Shown here: piece after piece, positions 16,620 through 24,088 of the stretch
How positions within the stretch are numbered: position 1 is the first letter of the stretch
Layout: the number at the start of each line of letters is the position of its first letter
Assembly (NCBI RefSeq): GCF_004348335.1
Contig: NZ_SMJW01000056.1
Location: 1-36,751 of the forward strand
Direction of reading: 5' to 3'
Origin: Actinomadura bangladeshensis
Lineage (GTDB): Bacteria; Actinomycetota; Actinomycetes; Streptosporangiales; Streptosporangiaceae
Length of the DNA: 36,751 nucleotides
The notes under the pieces: model-generated
Databases searched by the model: none
Seen by the model: the letters and a program-made list of their open reading frames with translations, nothing else
Told to the model about the DNA's origin: nothing
Position numbers and translations under genes: made by a program

Positions 16620-16925
16620 ATGGCCACTGACCACCTGACGGCCATGAGCGGACGGCGCCCGTTCCTGACCGCTCTCGATGAGGCCGTCCGCAAGCACGGC
16701 GGAATGTCGTGCGGCATCGTCGCACGCAGCGGCACGCCCGTCCTCTACGTGATCAACACCGAGTCGCCTGGCAAGTTCACGGAGATCGGCGCCGACTTCA
16801 TCGCCGGGACCTGGATGTTCACCTGGGCCCGCACCGGTGAAACGATCGGCGCGGCCAACTCCCCCACACAGACCGCCGAGACGATCGCCCGCGTCCTCGG
16901 GGCTCACCTCGGGACCCGTCCCTGA
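16620..16925 (+). CDS. Hypothetical protein
   Basis: 101 residues; ATG 16620 with GGGAGG upstream. Not recognised as a named family. It resembles short actinomycete proteins found next to WhiJ/DUF397 clusters: an N-terminal helix (FLTALDEAVRKHG), a strand pair (GIVARSGTPVLYVINTES), a tryptophan-containing segment (AGTWMFTWARTGETIG) and a C-terminal helix (TAETIARVLGAHLG). It is coupled to the downstream 47-residue ORF through TGATG and lies 70 bp after the HATPase gene, probably in one operon. Confidence 0.75.
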   Translation: MATDHLTAMSGRRPFLTALDEAVRKHGGMSCGIVARSGTPVLYVINTESPGKFTEIGADFIAGTWMFTWARTGETIGAANSPTQTAETIARVLGAHLGTRP

Positions 16926-17068
16926 TGGACAGCGAGTTCGCGGCGATAGCGCGACTACTGCTGATCTTCGGAACGGTCTGCTTGTTCTTCGGAGCCATGG
17001 CGGGTTACGTCCTAGGCCCTGGCCTGGTGTACCGGACCCGACGACTGTTCCGGAGGCTACGTCGATAA
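16925..17068 (+). CDS. Small single-pass membrane protein
   Basis: 47 residues; its ATG overlaps the TGA of the previous gene by one base. One hydrophobic helix covers about residues 8-33 (ARLLLIFGTVCLFFGAMAGYVLG), followed by a strongly basic tail (YRTRRLFRRLRR) that would stay in the cytoplasm. Function unknown. Tight coupling suggests that it works with the 101-residue protein. Confidence 0.65.
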   Translation: MDSEFAAIARLLLIFGTVCLFFGAMAGYVLGPGLVYRTRRLFRRLRR

Positions 17069-17248
17069 GCCAGATCACAGCCGCAGCCCTGAAGACCACC
17101 AAAGCGGCTGCCATGAGGCGACAACCCGCGTGGGGGGGGGCGGACCTGGAACTCGGCCCTCGGGTTCGGATCAAGCGGCACAACCGACCCCACCAAACAG
17201 GCGATTCAGGCCGGATGCACCGTCTGGCGGGTGTGAAAGCATGCGGCT

Positions 17249-18331
17249 GTGACGCCCGATGCCACCCGTGAGGGAGCCGCCCGGTTCGCCGCCCGTCTCC
17301 TGGCCACCGCCGCCGCTCCGCTCGACCCCGCCTCGGCGGACGGCCCACGGGTACTGCACTGGCCGGGGCGCAGGCTGCTGGTGCAGCGCGGGGACACCGA
17401 ACTGGCTGTCCGCGACCTGAACGAGGCGGGGACGGAGGTCCGCTTTCCCGCGCCGTGGCCTCGCCGGTACGGCTCAGTGGCGGTCTCTCCCGCCGGTGAC
17501 GTCGCCGTGTTCGCCGGCGTGCACGCCTTGCGGGCCGTGGATTCGACCGGCGCCGTGCTGTGGGAGATCCGCCACGGTTGCTGGTCTGCCGCCGTGTGCA
17601 CGACGGCCCATGCCTCGTTCTCCGAGTACGCCGACGACTACCACCACGGCCACGCCGACAGTGGCTCGGCGGCCTTCTCCTCCGACGGCAAGGTCCTGTG
17701 GGCTCACGTCCGCAGCCACATAGGGCACGGCACCGAGGAGGAATGGCTGGTCCTAGACGCCGCCGACGGCTCGCTGCTGGCCCGGGTCGCGACGATGACC
17801 GTGGGATCGGGCTCCTTCCACTCTCCCCACCCCGACCCGGCGTACATGGGGCTGTCCATCGCGGAGGGCGAGGAGACTTCGCCCGTGCTGTGGGGACGCT
17901 GGGATGGTACGCAGCTCACCGTCCAGCGATTCATCGAGGAGGTCTTTCTCGCGGTGAGTCCGTCCGGGGAGCACTTCCTGACGACGGATACGGGGCAGTG
18001 GGCCCTCTATCTCCACCAGGCGGAAGACGGCATGGAACTACGGCAACTGAACGCCGAGGATGCCGTACCCCCTCCTTCGGGAGACGACCGTGCTCGCTGG
18101 GACTTCGAAGCGGCGTTCCCGTACGACGACATCGCCGTGGTCGGCACTGAGTACTACGCGGAGGTCCCCCGCCACTGGCTCATCGACCCACGCACAATGG
18201 CCCTGCGAGGATCAGTCGTCTACCCCTTCCCTGTAGCGGGGCCTCCGCTGTCGGCAGGAAAAGACGCCTGGTGCACGGTGTCCAAGGATCAGACCGCTCT
18301 CCATCTGTGGGACCTCCCGCACCGGGAATGA
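17249..18331 (+). CDS. Hypothetical beta-propeller-like protein
   Basis: 360 residues from a GTG at 17249. Repeated four-strand patterns such as YGSVAVSPAGDVAVFAGVHALRAVDSTGAVLWEI, GSAAFSSDGKVLWAHVRS, EEVFLAVSPSGEHFLTTD and DAWCTVSKDQTALHLWDL read as WD40/quinoprotein-like blades. There is no signal peptide and no catalytic motif, so a cytoplasmic binding or scaffold role is likely. The 180-bp gap before it (17069-17248) shows no gene; it holds a run of nine G at 17132-17140. Confidence 0.75.
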   Translation: MTPDATREGAARFAARLLATAAAPLDPASADGPRVLHWPGRRLLVQRGDTELAVRDLNEAGTEVRFPAPWPRRYGSVAVSPAGDVAVFAGVHALRAVDSTGAVLWEIRHGCWSAAVCTTAHASFSEYADDYHHGHADSGSAAFSSDGKVLWAHVRSHIGHGTEEEWLVLDAADGSLLARVATMTVGSGSFHSPHPDPAYMGLSIAEGEETSPVLWGRWDGTQLTVQRFIEEVFLAVSPSGEHFLTTDTGQWALYLHQAEDGMELRQLNAEDAVPPPSGDDRARWDFEAAFPYDDIAVVGTEYYAEVPRHWLIDPRTMALRGSVVYPFPVAGPPLSAGKDAWCTVSKDQTALHLWDLPHRE

Positions 18332-18492
18332 GCCAACAGCCCATCGGCGTTCAAAGCTGCTCGTCCCCCGAACGCTGGCTCGCGCCGAGACGGCTCTCCT
18401 CAACGCCGCCGAGCCTCTTCCCCATGCTCGGGTCCACGTCCTGCGATCTTCCGGCTGTCCTGGCGAAGCCAGACCTTTAGCACCACAGCACG

Positions 18493-18528
18493 AAAGGCCA
18501 TGATCCGCGGCTGCAGATCATGGCCTTT
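18493..18528. terminator. Hairpin at the left attachment site
   Basis: A perfect 13-bp stem, AAAGGCCATGATC (18493-18505) with GATCATGGCCTTT (18516-18528). Read on the minus strand it would be the original terminator of tRNA-Val before the element inserted. The rest of 18332-18524 shows no gene. Confidence 0.6.
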
Positions 18529-18578
18529 TCGCAGGTGGGCGCGGACGGTTTCGAACCGCCGACTCCTCGCTTGTAAGG
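18525..18578. repeat. attL: 54-bp direct repeat (tRNA-Val 3' remnant)
   Basis: Identical over 54 bp to 30063-30116. It carries the 3' part of tRNA-Val from the anticodon loop to the acceptor end, without the 5' half, so it is not a tRNA gene itself. Identity stops after CTTGTAAGG. Confidence 0.92.
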
Positions 18579-18659
18579 AGCCGCGATCATCATCCGGACG
18601 GCGCTCACCTGGGCCTTCGCAACCCGTCCAGGACGGCACACGCTCTCTGTCCACAGACC

Positions 18660-18792
18660 TAATGGCACGCTAATGGCACGGACGCGCGGCATGATCACGC
18701 AGGCTGATCAAGGTCCTGACCTGCCGAGCCCCACAGCTCCCGCGCTCCGATGTGGCACGCAAGTGGCACGGGGCCGTCCTCCGCGTGGCACG
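18660..18792. repeat. Left iterons: TAATGGCACG and GTGGCACG copies
   Basis: TAATGGCACG occurs at 18660 and 18671, and GTGGCACG at 18752, 18763 and 18785. The first two pairs are each 11 bp apart, one helical turn. The same TAATGGCACGC unit is repeated three times at the other end of the element (30000-30031). They are good candidates for integrase arm-type or excision-factor sites. Confidence 0.65.
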
Positions 18793-18805
18793 CACACCGC
18801 TCCCC

Positions 18806-18961
18806 GCCTGAGCTTCCCGTCTGCCGTCGTCCCGCGCTCCGCGCCGCCGGGCCAGGGACGGGGGGCCAAGGTGGAGCGCCCCACTGGACGAACGACCTTG
18901 GCCCCCCGTCCCTGGTCTGGTAGATCTCCGATCGGGACGACGGCAGACGGGAAGCTCAGGC
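18806..18961. repeat. Large nested inverted repeat (156 bp)
   Basis: Outer arms 18806-18834 and 18933-18961 are perfect over 29 bp. Inner arms 18852-18872 and 18895-18915 are perfect over 21 bp. The two are separated by 17-nt internal loops on each side and close on a 22-nt loop. Such a structure could fold in single-stranded DNA. It lies in the non-coding left end of the element. Confidence 0.88.
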
Positions 18962-19355
18962 ACCCCCCAACCAACCAACAACCGTCACGGGACGGGCTGA
19001 GCTTCCCAGAGTCAGAGGCCCCCGCCGGAGGCAGAGAAGACCTCGGCCACGCGGTGGCCTGCAACCTGGCGGTGGCGCGGCCCCTGTGACCGCCGGCGGC
19101 TGCCGGACGGTGCGGCGGCGGCAGGATGCGCGGCCCGGCGCGGCCGTCCGGTGACCGGCGCCCACGCCGCACGCTCCGGGCGGCTTGGCGCGGGGCCGCG
19201 CAGCGGCCTGAGCGCCGCCGCCCCTTGATCCCAAACAGCCAGATTCGGCAAGCAAGTCATCAGCGTGACTGCTGTCCCAAACATCCCAATAGACAGCGGA
19301 GGGAGCATGGACGATAATCACAAATCCCGTACTCGCCCGAGGCCCGGAGTAGCTC

Positions 19356-20468
19356 ATGAGCTCTAATCCCATTTGGAGAGATCTACGCGCGTTGCGCTCA
19401 GAGCCACCTAACTCTGTCTCCACAGATAGCAAGAAGAAGATCTTCTCTGCATCTTTGGAGCAGTCTGAGCAATATTTCCGGGCAGCAGAAGAGGTGGGAT
19501 ATGAAACCCGGCCAGTCCTCGCGTTTTATGGACTTTCGCAAATGGGGCGTGCGATAGCAGCTGCAACGCACCGCGATAGGCACTCTTCACCGAATGACTG
19601 GCAGCTTTCTGGACACGGAATACGAGTCCCTGGAATATCTCAACTAGCAAGCGGCATCGGCACACTAGTAGTGCGCGACCAAGGAAAAGGTTCTTTTACT
19701 CAACTGGCGCACTTGCTGAGATCGCCATCACTGACCAAAGGCACGACTCTTGCGAGTGTATGGAATTCCATTCCCGAGGCAAGTGGTCATAACCTCCCGG
19801 GCGGTGACGACCATCCGGCACTCTGGTTGAATGAAGGATCAGATAAGACGCGTAATGATTGGGGAGATTTCGGCCCGCCTAGTGTAATCATTCTAGATGG
19901 AGTTCCCGAAAACATACCATCTCTGGTCAAATTTATGGCCCGCTATCCTGCGATATGGCCACCAGATGGCATGCCTCAGTACCGACACGAGAGGCCCTTG
20001 CGGCACGGACCTCATGGCCAGGTATACATTAGTTCTCTGCATGAATACGTTCACGGCGGCTTCGTTACGATGCACGGATTCCCGTACCGCGGCAAACTGG
20101 TAGCGTTGCCAACGGTTTCCGATAACGACGCTGCCATGCATCCTATTCTTTCTTGGTGGGCAGTCCTCTTTGCCCTATCAATGCTGGCACGTTACGAGCC
20201 AGCCACATGGGCTGCCGCCATCAACGTAGATGGAAGCAGGGATGCTGTGCCGATTGAGAATTTGCTGGATGAGGTGACGTCAACCATCCCAAGTCTGGCT
20301 TTCGACGCAATTTGCGAATATTCCAAGTCGGATAATGACATACGCACTTCTCTTTTAGAGAAGGAGGAGAAATGCAGGCGGGATGGCGTAGTGATCTCCT
20401 GGAGAAAAGCACGCTCATCGATGGAACGCATTCTTCGAAAGGATTCACGTGGGAAGATTGCGGACTAG
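19356..20468 (+). CDS. YaaC family protein (AICE cargo)
   Basis: 370 residues; ATG 19356 with GGAG 6 nt upstream. It matches the YaaC family of Bacillus: EQSEQYFRAAEEVGYETRPVLAFYGLSQMGRAIAAA near residue 35-65, a middle region around SLHEYVHGGF and FPYRGKLVALP, and the C-terminal HPILSWWAVLFALSMLARYEPATWAAAI. The biochemical function of YaaC is unknown. The gene is clearly poorer in GC than everything around it and uses codons such as ATA, TTA and AGA, so it was acquired from another source. Its place between the attachment site and the regulators is a typical cargo position; a defence role is possible but not shown. Confidence 0.85.
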   Translation: MSSNPIWRDLRALRSEPPNSVSTDSKKKIFSASLEQSEQYFRAAEEVGYETRPVLAFYGLSQMGRAIAAATHRDRHSSPNDWQLSGHGIRVPGISQLASGIGTLVVRDQGKGSFTQLAHLLRSPSLTKGTTLASVWNSIPEASGHNLPGGDDHPALWLNEGSDKTRNDWGDFGPPSVIILDGVPENIPSLVKFMARYPAIWPPDGMPQYRHERPLRHGPHGQVYISSLHEYVHGGFVTMHGFPYRGKLVALPTVSDNDAAMHPILSWWAVLFALSMLARYEPATWAAAINVDGSRDAVPIENLLDEVTSTIPSLAFDAICEYSKSDNDIRTSLLEKEEKCRRDGVVISWRKARSSMERILRKDSRGKIAD

Positions 20469-20513
20469 GTGATACGGCACCTGCAACACGGAACGTCTCG
20501 TAGTATTGACGAC

Positions 20514-21173
20514 ATGATTCGCGCTGTGGTGTTTGATGTTGGTGAGTGTCTCGTTGACGAGTCTCGGGAGTATGGGACGTGGGCTGACTGGTTGGGGGTG
20601 CCTCGGCATACGTTCTCGGCGATGTTCGGGGCGGTGATCGCTCGGGGGTTGGACTACCGGGAGACGTTCCAGGTGTTCGCGCCGGGGTTTGATCTGACGC
20701 AGCAGCGGCAGGAGCGGGCCGAGGTGGGGCGGCCTGAGACGTTCGGGGAGGAGGACTTGTACCCGGATGCGCGTCCGACGCTGGCCAAGCTGCGGGGTGA
20801 TGGGCTGTGGGTCGGGATCGCGGGGAATCAGACGGTGCGGGCCGGCGGTATCCTGCGGTCGCTGGATCTGCCTTCCGACATGATCGCGACGTCGGATGAC
20901 TGGGGTGTGTCCAAGCCTGATCCGGGGTTCTTCCGGTGTGTGGTGGATGCTGCGCCGTGTGATGCGGGCGAGGTGCTGTATGTGGGTGACCGGTTGGACA
21001 ACGACATCATGCCCGCGGCTGCGGTGGGGTTGCGAACGGCGTTGATCCGGCGGGGGCCGTGGGGGATCGTTCAGCAGGACGACCCGGAAGCCGACCGCGT
21101 TCCGACGATGCGGATTGATTCGCTGGCCGAGCTTCCGGGCCGTATCGCTGAGTTCAACGCTGGAGCGCGCTGA
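20514..21173 (+). CDS. HAD-superfamily hydrolase
   Basis: 219 residues from ATG 20514. Motif I is VVFDVGECLVDES, motif II VGIAGNQT, motif III the lysine in WGVSKPDPGFF, and motif IV VLYVGDRLDNDIMPAAAVG. The second aspartate of the usual DxD is a glycine, as in the FDVGETLVDE subgroup common in actinomycetes; such members may have changed phosphatase activity. There is no ribosome-binding site, and a TAGTAT box lies 8 nt before the ATG, which suggests a leaderless transcript. It is convergent with, and overlaps by 20 bp, the XRE/TPR regulator. In several AICEs a small hydrolase such as a Nudix protein occupies a similar place. Confidence 0.9.
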   Translation: MIRAVVFDVGECLVDESREYGTWADWLGVPRHTFSAMFGAVIARGLDYRETFQVFAPGFDLTQQRQERAEVGRPETFGEEDLYPDARPTLAKLRGDGLWVGIAGNQTVRAGGILRSLDLPSDMIATSDDWGVSKPDPGFFRCVVDAAPCDAGEVLYVGDRLDNDIMPAAAVGLRTALIRRGPWGIVQQDDPEADRVPTMRIDSLAELPGRIAEFNAGAR

Positions 21174-22431
21174 GGGTCGTTTGCCATCCGTACAGGCGGT
21201 CGTCCAGGCGGCGGACGCATTCGGTGTCAGCCCACGGCTGGAGGGCACGGCGGACGGTGTGCACGCGGTCCATGCCGGTGGCGTACCAAGTGACGGCGAG
21301 TTGGTCTAGGGCCTGCTCGGCATAGGAGCATGCGGCTTCGGGGTCGCGCTGAGCGACCTCGACAGCGGCCAGGTCCCCGAGGATGACGGCGCGCTGTTTG
21401 GCATTGGTGTCGCCGATCGCCTCTAGGACGCCCAGGAGTGTGGCCTTGGCCTGCGCGGGCTGCCCAGCCTTGAGCTGGGTGTCGCCCTTGAAAGAAGCAA
21501 GGCTGATCGGTGAGAACCAGTTGAACCAGTCGGGGGCCGGCTGTCCAGTGCTTTCGGAGAGCAGGTGTTCGGCGTGGTTGATGAGTCGGAGGGCCTCGCT
21601 GGGGTGTCCGCAACGGGTTTCACACTCGGCCTCGACAGCGTCCAGCCAGGCCAGGAACCCGGCGGGGGCGGTGCCGCGTCGGGCGTAGGTGCGGGCGGCC
21701 CGCATGCGTTCGGCGGCCTCGTCGCGGCGGCCGTCCCATCCGGGGATGAACGCGGCGTGCGCCAGGATCGCCGCGCCCAACAGCGGATCGTTGGCTTCGC
21801 CGGCGGCCTGGAGGGCGCGGACGTAGGAGGCGTCGGCGTCGTCGGGCTGGCGTAGGTCGAAGAACTCGATGCGGCCCACCAAGAGCAGGGACTCGGCGAG
21901 CGCGGTGGCCAGGATCGTGCGCGGGACACCGGTCGTCTCGGCCAGGAGCTGCGTGCCGAGTTTGGTGTGCTCGACCACGGTCGGGTGGAGCTGGGCGGGC
22001 TGCACGGAGAAGTAGAGGCGACGCAACGCGCCGTTGATGGCGGAGAAGTCGGCCCCGACCGTGGGCGGTTGGACGGCGGCGTTGGCTTTGGGGAGTGGGA
22101 GTGCGGCGCCGGTCCCTGGGGCGGGGACGGTGGAGGCGCTGGGGTTGGGCCGCGCGGGCGCTGATGCGTCCGAGGTCTCCCACGGCGGGGTGAAGCCGAG
22201 TTCCTCGACGGGCAGTTGCAGCACGTGGACCAAAAGGCGCTGGTGGTCGGCGCGCGGCCACGGCGGGGATGCGGACTCCCAACGTCGGATCTGGCGGGCG
22301 CTGATCTGCATGTTCCCCAAGCCCAGCAGTGGAGCGGCTGCCGTCATGGCGTCGGCTAGTGCCTGCTGGGATGCGTACCCGGCATGTTGCCGGGCTGCTT
22401 TGAGACGGGTGTTTCCTGCTGGGCGCGGCAT
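21154..22431 (-). CDS. XRE-family regulator with TPR-like C-terminal region
   Basis: 425 residues; ATG 22431 with GAAGGGAACGAGG upstream. The N-terminal 75 residues are a helix-turn-helix (RLKAARQHAGYASQQALADAMTA, then ISARQIRRWESASPPWP). A Pro/Ala-rich linker (about 85-125) and a long alpha-helical region follow, with TPR-like repeats (ALAESLLLVGRIEFFDLRQPDDADASYVRALQAAGEANDPLL; ILGDLAAVEVAQRDPEAACSYAEQALDQL). This type is common on actinomycete mobile elements and may sense host or peptide signals. It is divergent from the small-ORF/transfer operon and probably controls it. Confidence 0.88.
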   Translation of the reverse strand: MPRPAGNTRLKAARQHAGYASQQALADAMTAAAPLLGLGNMQISARQIRRWESASPPWPRADHQRLLVHVLQLPVEELGFTPPWETSDASAPARPNPSASTVPAPGTGAALPLPKANAAVQPPTVGADFSAINGALRRLYFSVQPAQLHPTVVEHTKLGTQLLAETTGVPRTILATALAESLLLVGRIEFFDLRQPDDADASYVRALQAAGEANDPLLGAAILAHAAFIPGWDGRRDEAAERMRAARTYARRGTAPAGFLAWLDAVEAECETRCGHPSEALRLINHAEHLLSESTGQPAPDWFNWFSPISLASFKGDTQLKAGQPAQAKATLLGVLEAIGDTNAKQRAVILGDLAAVEVAQRDPEAACSYAEQALDQLAVTWYATGMDRVHTVRRALQPWADTECVRRLDDRLYGWQTTLSALQR

Positions 22432-22597
22432 CCTCGTTCCCTTCGCTGCGAGTCCTCTTCGGGTCCGACTTTAGCGCTCATAGAGGCACTGAGCGGACTC
22501 TGTGACTCGTCTAACGCGCTGTAGCGTCCTTATTACGTCCTCTAAGAGACCTATAGACGGCCTTCTTTAGGACACTCCCCGGCGGGAGTGTTGGCCT
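22432..22597. promoter_or_regulatory. Divergent control region of the AICE
   Basis: 166 bp between the XRE/TPR gene and the small-ORF operon. It contains short symmetric and repeated elements (CTCTAAGAG near 22541, repeated CGTCCT, CCTATAG) and is AT-richer than its surroundings. Likely promoters in both directions and a regulator site; exact boxes cannot be fixed. Confidence 0.35.
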
Positions 22598-22768
22598 ATG
22601 CGAGACGAGCAAGCGGGCAACGAGTGCGGGCACTGCGGCGGTCGTGGGTGGAAGTTCGCTCACGCTCGGCGGGCGGTGCTGGTCGGGGCGCCGGGTGGTT
22701 CCGGGCCGGAGGTTGAGCGGGTGCCGTGTCGCTGGTGTGCGCCGTCGCGTGAGGCGCGTGCGGCGTAG
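22598..22768 (+). CDS. Small zinc-finger protein of the AICE
   Basis: 56 residues from ATG 22598 (GGCGGGAG upstream). Two cysteine pairs, CGHC followed by GGRGW and CRWC, resemble half of a DnaJ-type zinc finger. It is the first ORF of the plus-strand operon. Such short CxxC proteins are common in AICE transfer regions; function unknown. Confidence 0.6.
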   Translation: MRDEQAGNECGHCGGRGWKFAHARRAVLVGAPGGSGPEVERVPCRWCAPSREARAA

Positions 22769-22886
22769 TTCGTCCAAGCTGCGGGGCCGGTGGGGTGTCG
22801 TAGTGGCTCTGTTCGGGGTGGTGGGTCGTCCCTGTGGCCGCTCGTTCCTGCCGGTCCCGCTCTCTTGTCCTCGGGAGTGGTGCCTT

Positions 22887-23324
22887 GTGGGTGTGTCGGT
22901 GTGGTCTCGGGCTGCTGGTGGCGCGTGGCGTCCGGCGGCGTTGGGTCTGGTCGCGGAGTTGGAGCGGCTCGGGCTGGTGGCCGAGGTGCGGGGGTCGGGT
23001 CTGGTGCGGGTGCACAATCCCGCTGGTGGACCTGACCCGGATGACCCGCAGGGGCAGGCGTTCGCGCCGGGGCTGGGGCAGGAGGTGGTGTGCCGTCGTC
23101 GGGACGGGGTGCTCTGGTGGGATTGGGTGTGGCCGGGGCCGTCGTGTACGTCTCCGCCGGAGTTGGAGCCGTTGTGCCCGGTCGCCGATGTCGTCACGGC
23201 GGTGACCCGGATCGCGCGGGTCGTCGCGGTGCCCTTCGTCGGCTCGCCGGCCTCGCCGTCTCCCGCGTCGTCCGGCTCGTCCGGCTCGTTCGGCTCGTTC
23301 GGCTCATCGGGTGGGTGCGGGTGA
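22887..23324 (+). CDS. Hypothetical AICE protein with Ser/Gly-rich tail
   Basis: 145 residues from GTG 22887, chosen because GGGAGTGG lies about 7 nt upstream. The first 60 residues form helix-strand elements with a winged-helix look (AALGLVAELERLGLVAEVRGSGLVRVHNPAG), followed by a tryptophan-rich stretch (GVLWWDWVWPGP). The C-terminus is low complexity (SSGSSGSFGSFGSSGG), encoded by imperfect CCGGCTCGTT-like repeats. Its stop overlaps the next ATG by one base. Not recognised further. Confidence 0.6.
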   Translation: MGVSVWSRAAGGAWRPAALGLVAELERLGLVAEVRGSGLVRVHNPAGGPDPDDPQGQAFAPGLGQEVVCRRRDGVLWWDWVWPGPSCTSPPELEPLCPVADVVTAVTRIARVVAVPFVGSPASPSPASSGSSGSFGSFGSSGGCG

Positions 23325-23548
23325 TGGGGGTGTCGTGGGTGTCGGCGTCGGACGAGACGAGTCGGCGACCGATCGCGGCGCAGATTGAGCGCGAGTTCTC
23401 CGGGGTGGTGGCCTGGTACGGGAACGCCACGGGCGCCTGGTGGGCGATGGTCCGGGTTCATCGTGATGCGTGCTTGGTGGAGGCGAGGAGTCCGCGGGAG
23501 TTGCGGGAGGCGATCGTGAACGCGCGGGGGTGGCCGTGGCCGAGGTGA
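23324..23548 (+). CDS. Small hypothetical AICE protein
   Basis: 74 residues, translationally coupled to the previous gene (TGATG). A strand-rich core (EFSGVVAWYGNATGAWWAMVRVHRDACLVEARS) is followed by a helix (PRELREAIVNARGW). This pattern is widespread in actinomycete mobile elements; function unknown. Confidence 0.65.
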   Translation: MGVSWVSASDETSRRPIAAQIEREFSGVVAWYGNATGAWWAMVRVHRDACLVEARSPRELREAIVNARGWPWPR

Positions 23549-23964
23549 ACCCCGGTGACGGTCACAGGGTCGGGCACTCGGGCATCGGACCTGAGTGCCC
23601 GGTCTGGTGTCTGGGGGTGCGGACGGTCGGGGATCTGCTCGGCCTGCTGGTGGAGGCGGGGCGGATTTCGGGACTGCACGCGTCGTTCGCCGACGCGGTG
23701 TCCGGGGCTCCGCATGAGCATGAGCGGGTGACGCTGGGATGTCCGGTGGAGTGCCTGGGGTTGTCGGCTCATGTGCTGGGCGCGCTGCGCAACGATCGCG
23801 GCCGGACGGCGACGGTCGGGGACGTGCTCAGGTTGCTGCGCTCGCGTGAACTGGCTGAGGTGCGTCACATGGGGCCGCGGCGGGTCGGCGAGGTTCGGAC
23901 GGCTTTGGTGGCGGCCGGTTTCCCGGTACCGCCTGACGGATGTGATGGGGGCTACGGCCGGTAG
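23530..23964 (+). CDS. RNA polymerase alpha-CTD-like helix-hairpin-helix protein
   Basis: 144 residues from GTG 23530; GTG 23536 and 23545 are alternatives. The C-terminal 60 residues (LSAHVLGALRNDRGRTATVGDVLRLLRSRELAEVRHMGPRRVGEVRTALVAAGF) match the C-terminal domain of RNA polymerase alpha: L-S...L, TVGDV, L..VR.(M/F)G..(R/K)..EV. An earlier half repeats CPVxCLG before a similar TVGDLLGLL segment, so the protein appears built of two related modules. The fold binds DNA and protein; in alpha it contacts UP elements and activators. It overlaps the previous gene and belongs to the same operon. Confidence 0.7.
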   Translation: MAVAEVNPGDGHRVGHSGIGPECPVWCLGVRTVGDLLGLLVEAGRISGLHASFADAVSGAPHEHERVTLGCPVECLGLSAHVLGALRNDRGRTATVGDVLRLLRSRELAEVRHMGPRRVGEVRTALVAAGFPVPPDGCDGGYGR

Positions 23965-24088
23965 CCGGGTTCGCTCGTCCTGGGCATGTGGTCGGGGTTG
24001 TTGAGGGCTGACGGGTGGGTGTTACACGGGCTACAGTTCCGTGAGGTGCACTTATGCGGTCAAGCGTTTTAGTAGTCAGGTGGTCGAT

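Larger units (their letters stand above)
18579..19355. other. Non-coding left end of the AICE
   Basis: No convincing gene in 777 bp. It contains five iteron-like copies of TGGCACG, a 156-bp nested inverted repeat, an additional GCTGAGCTTCCC copy at 18996-19007, and a short dyad CCGGACGG/CCGTCCGG (19103-19110, 19144-19151). The density of structure suggests cis-acting sites for recombination, replication or transfer. Confidence 0.6.

Noticed and set aside
17132..17140. Run of nine G as a phase-variable tract
   Set aside because: It lies in a gap with no supported reading frame and no promoter context, so nothing indicates switching.
18525..18578. A second tRNA-Val gene at the left end
   Set aside because: Only the 3' part from the anticodon loop onward is present; the 5' half is missing, so it is an attachment-site copy.
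22644..22886. Upstream extension of the Ser/Gly-tailed AICE protein
   Set aside because: It would overlap the small zinc-finger ORF and is Arg/Val-rich without pattern; the GTG at 22887 has a good ribosome-binding site.
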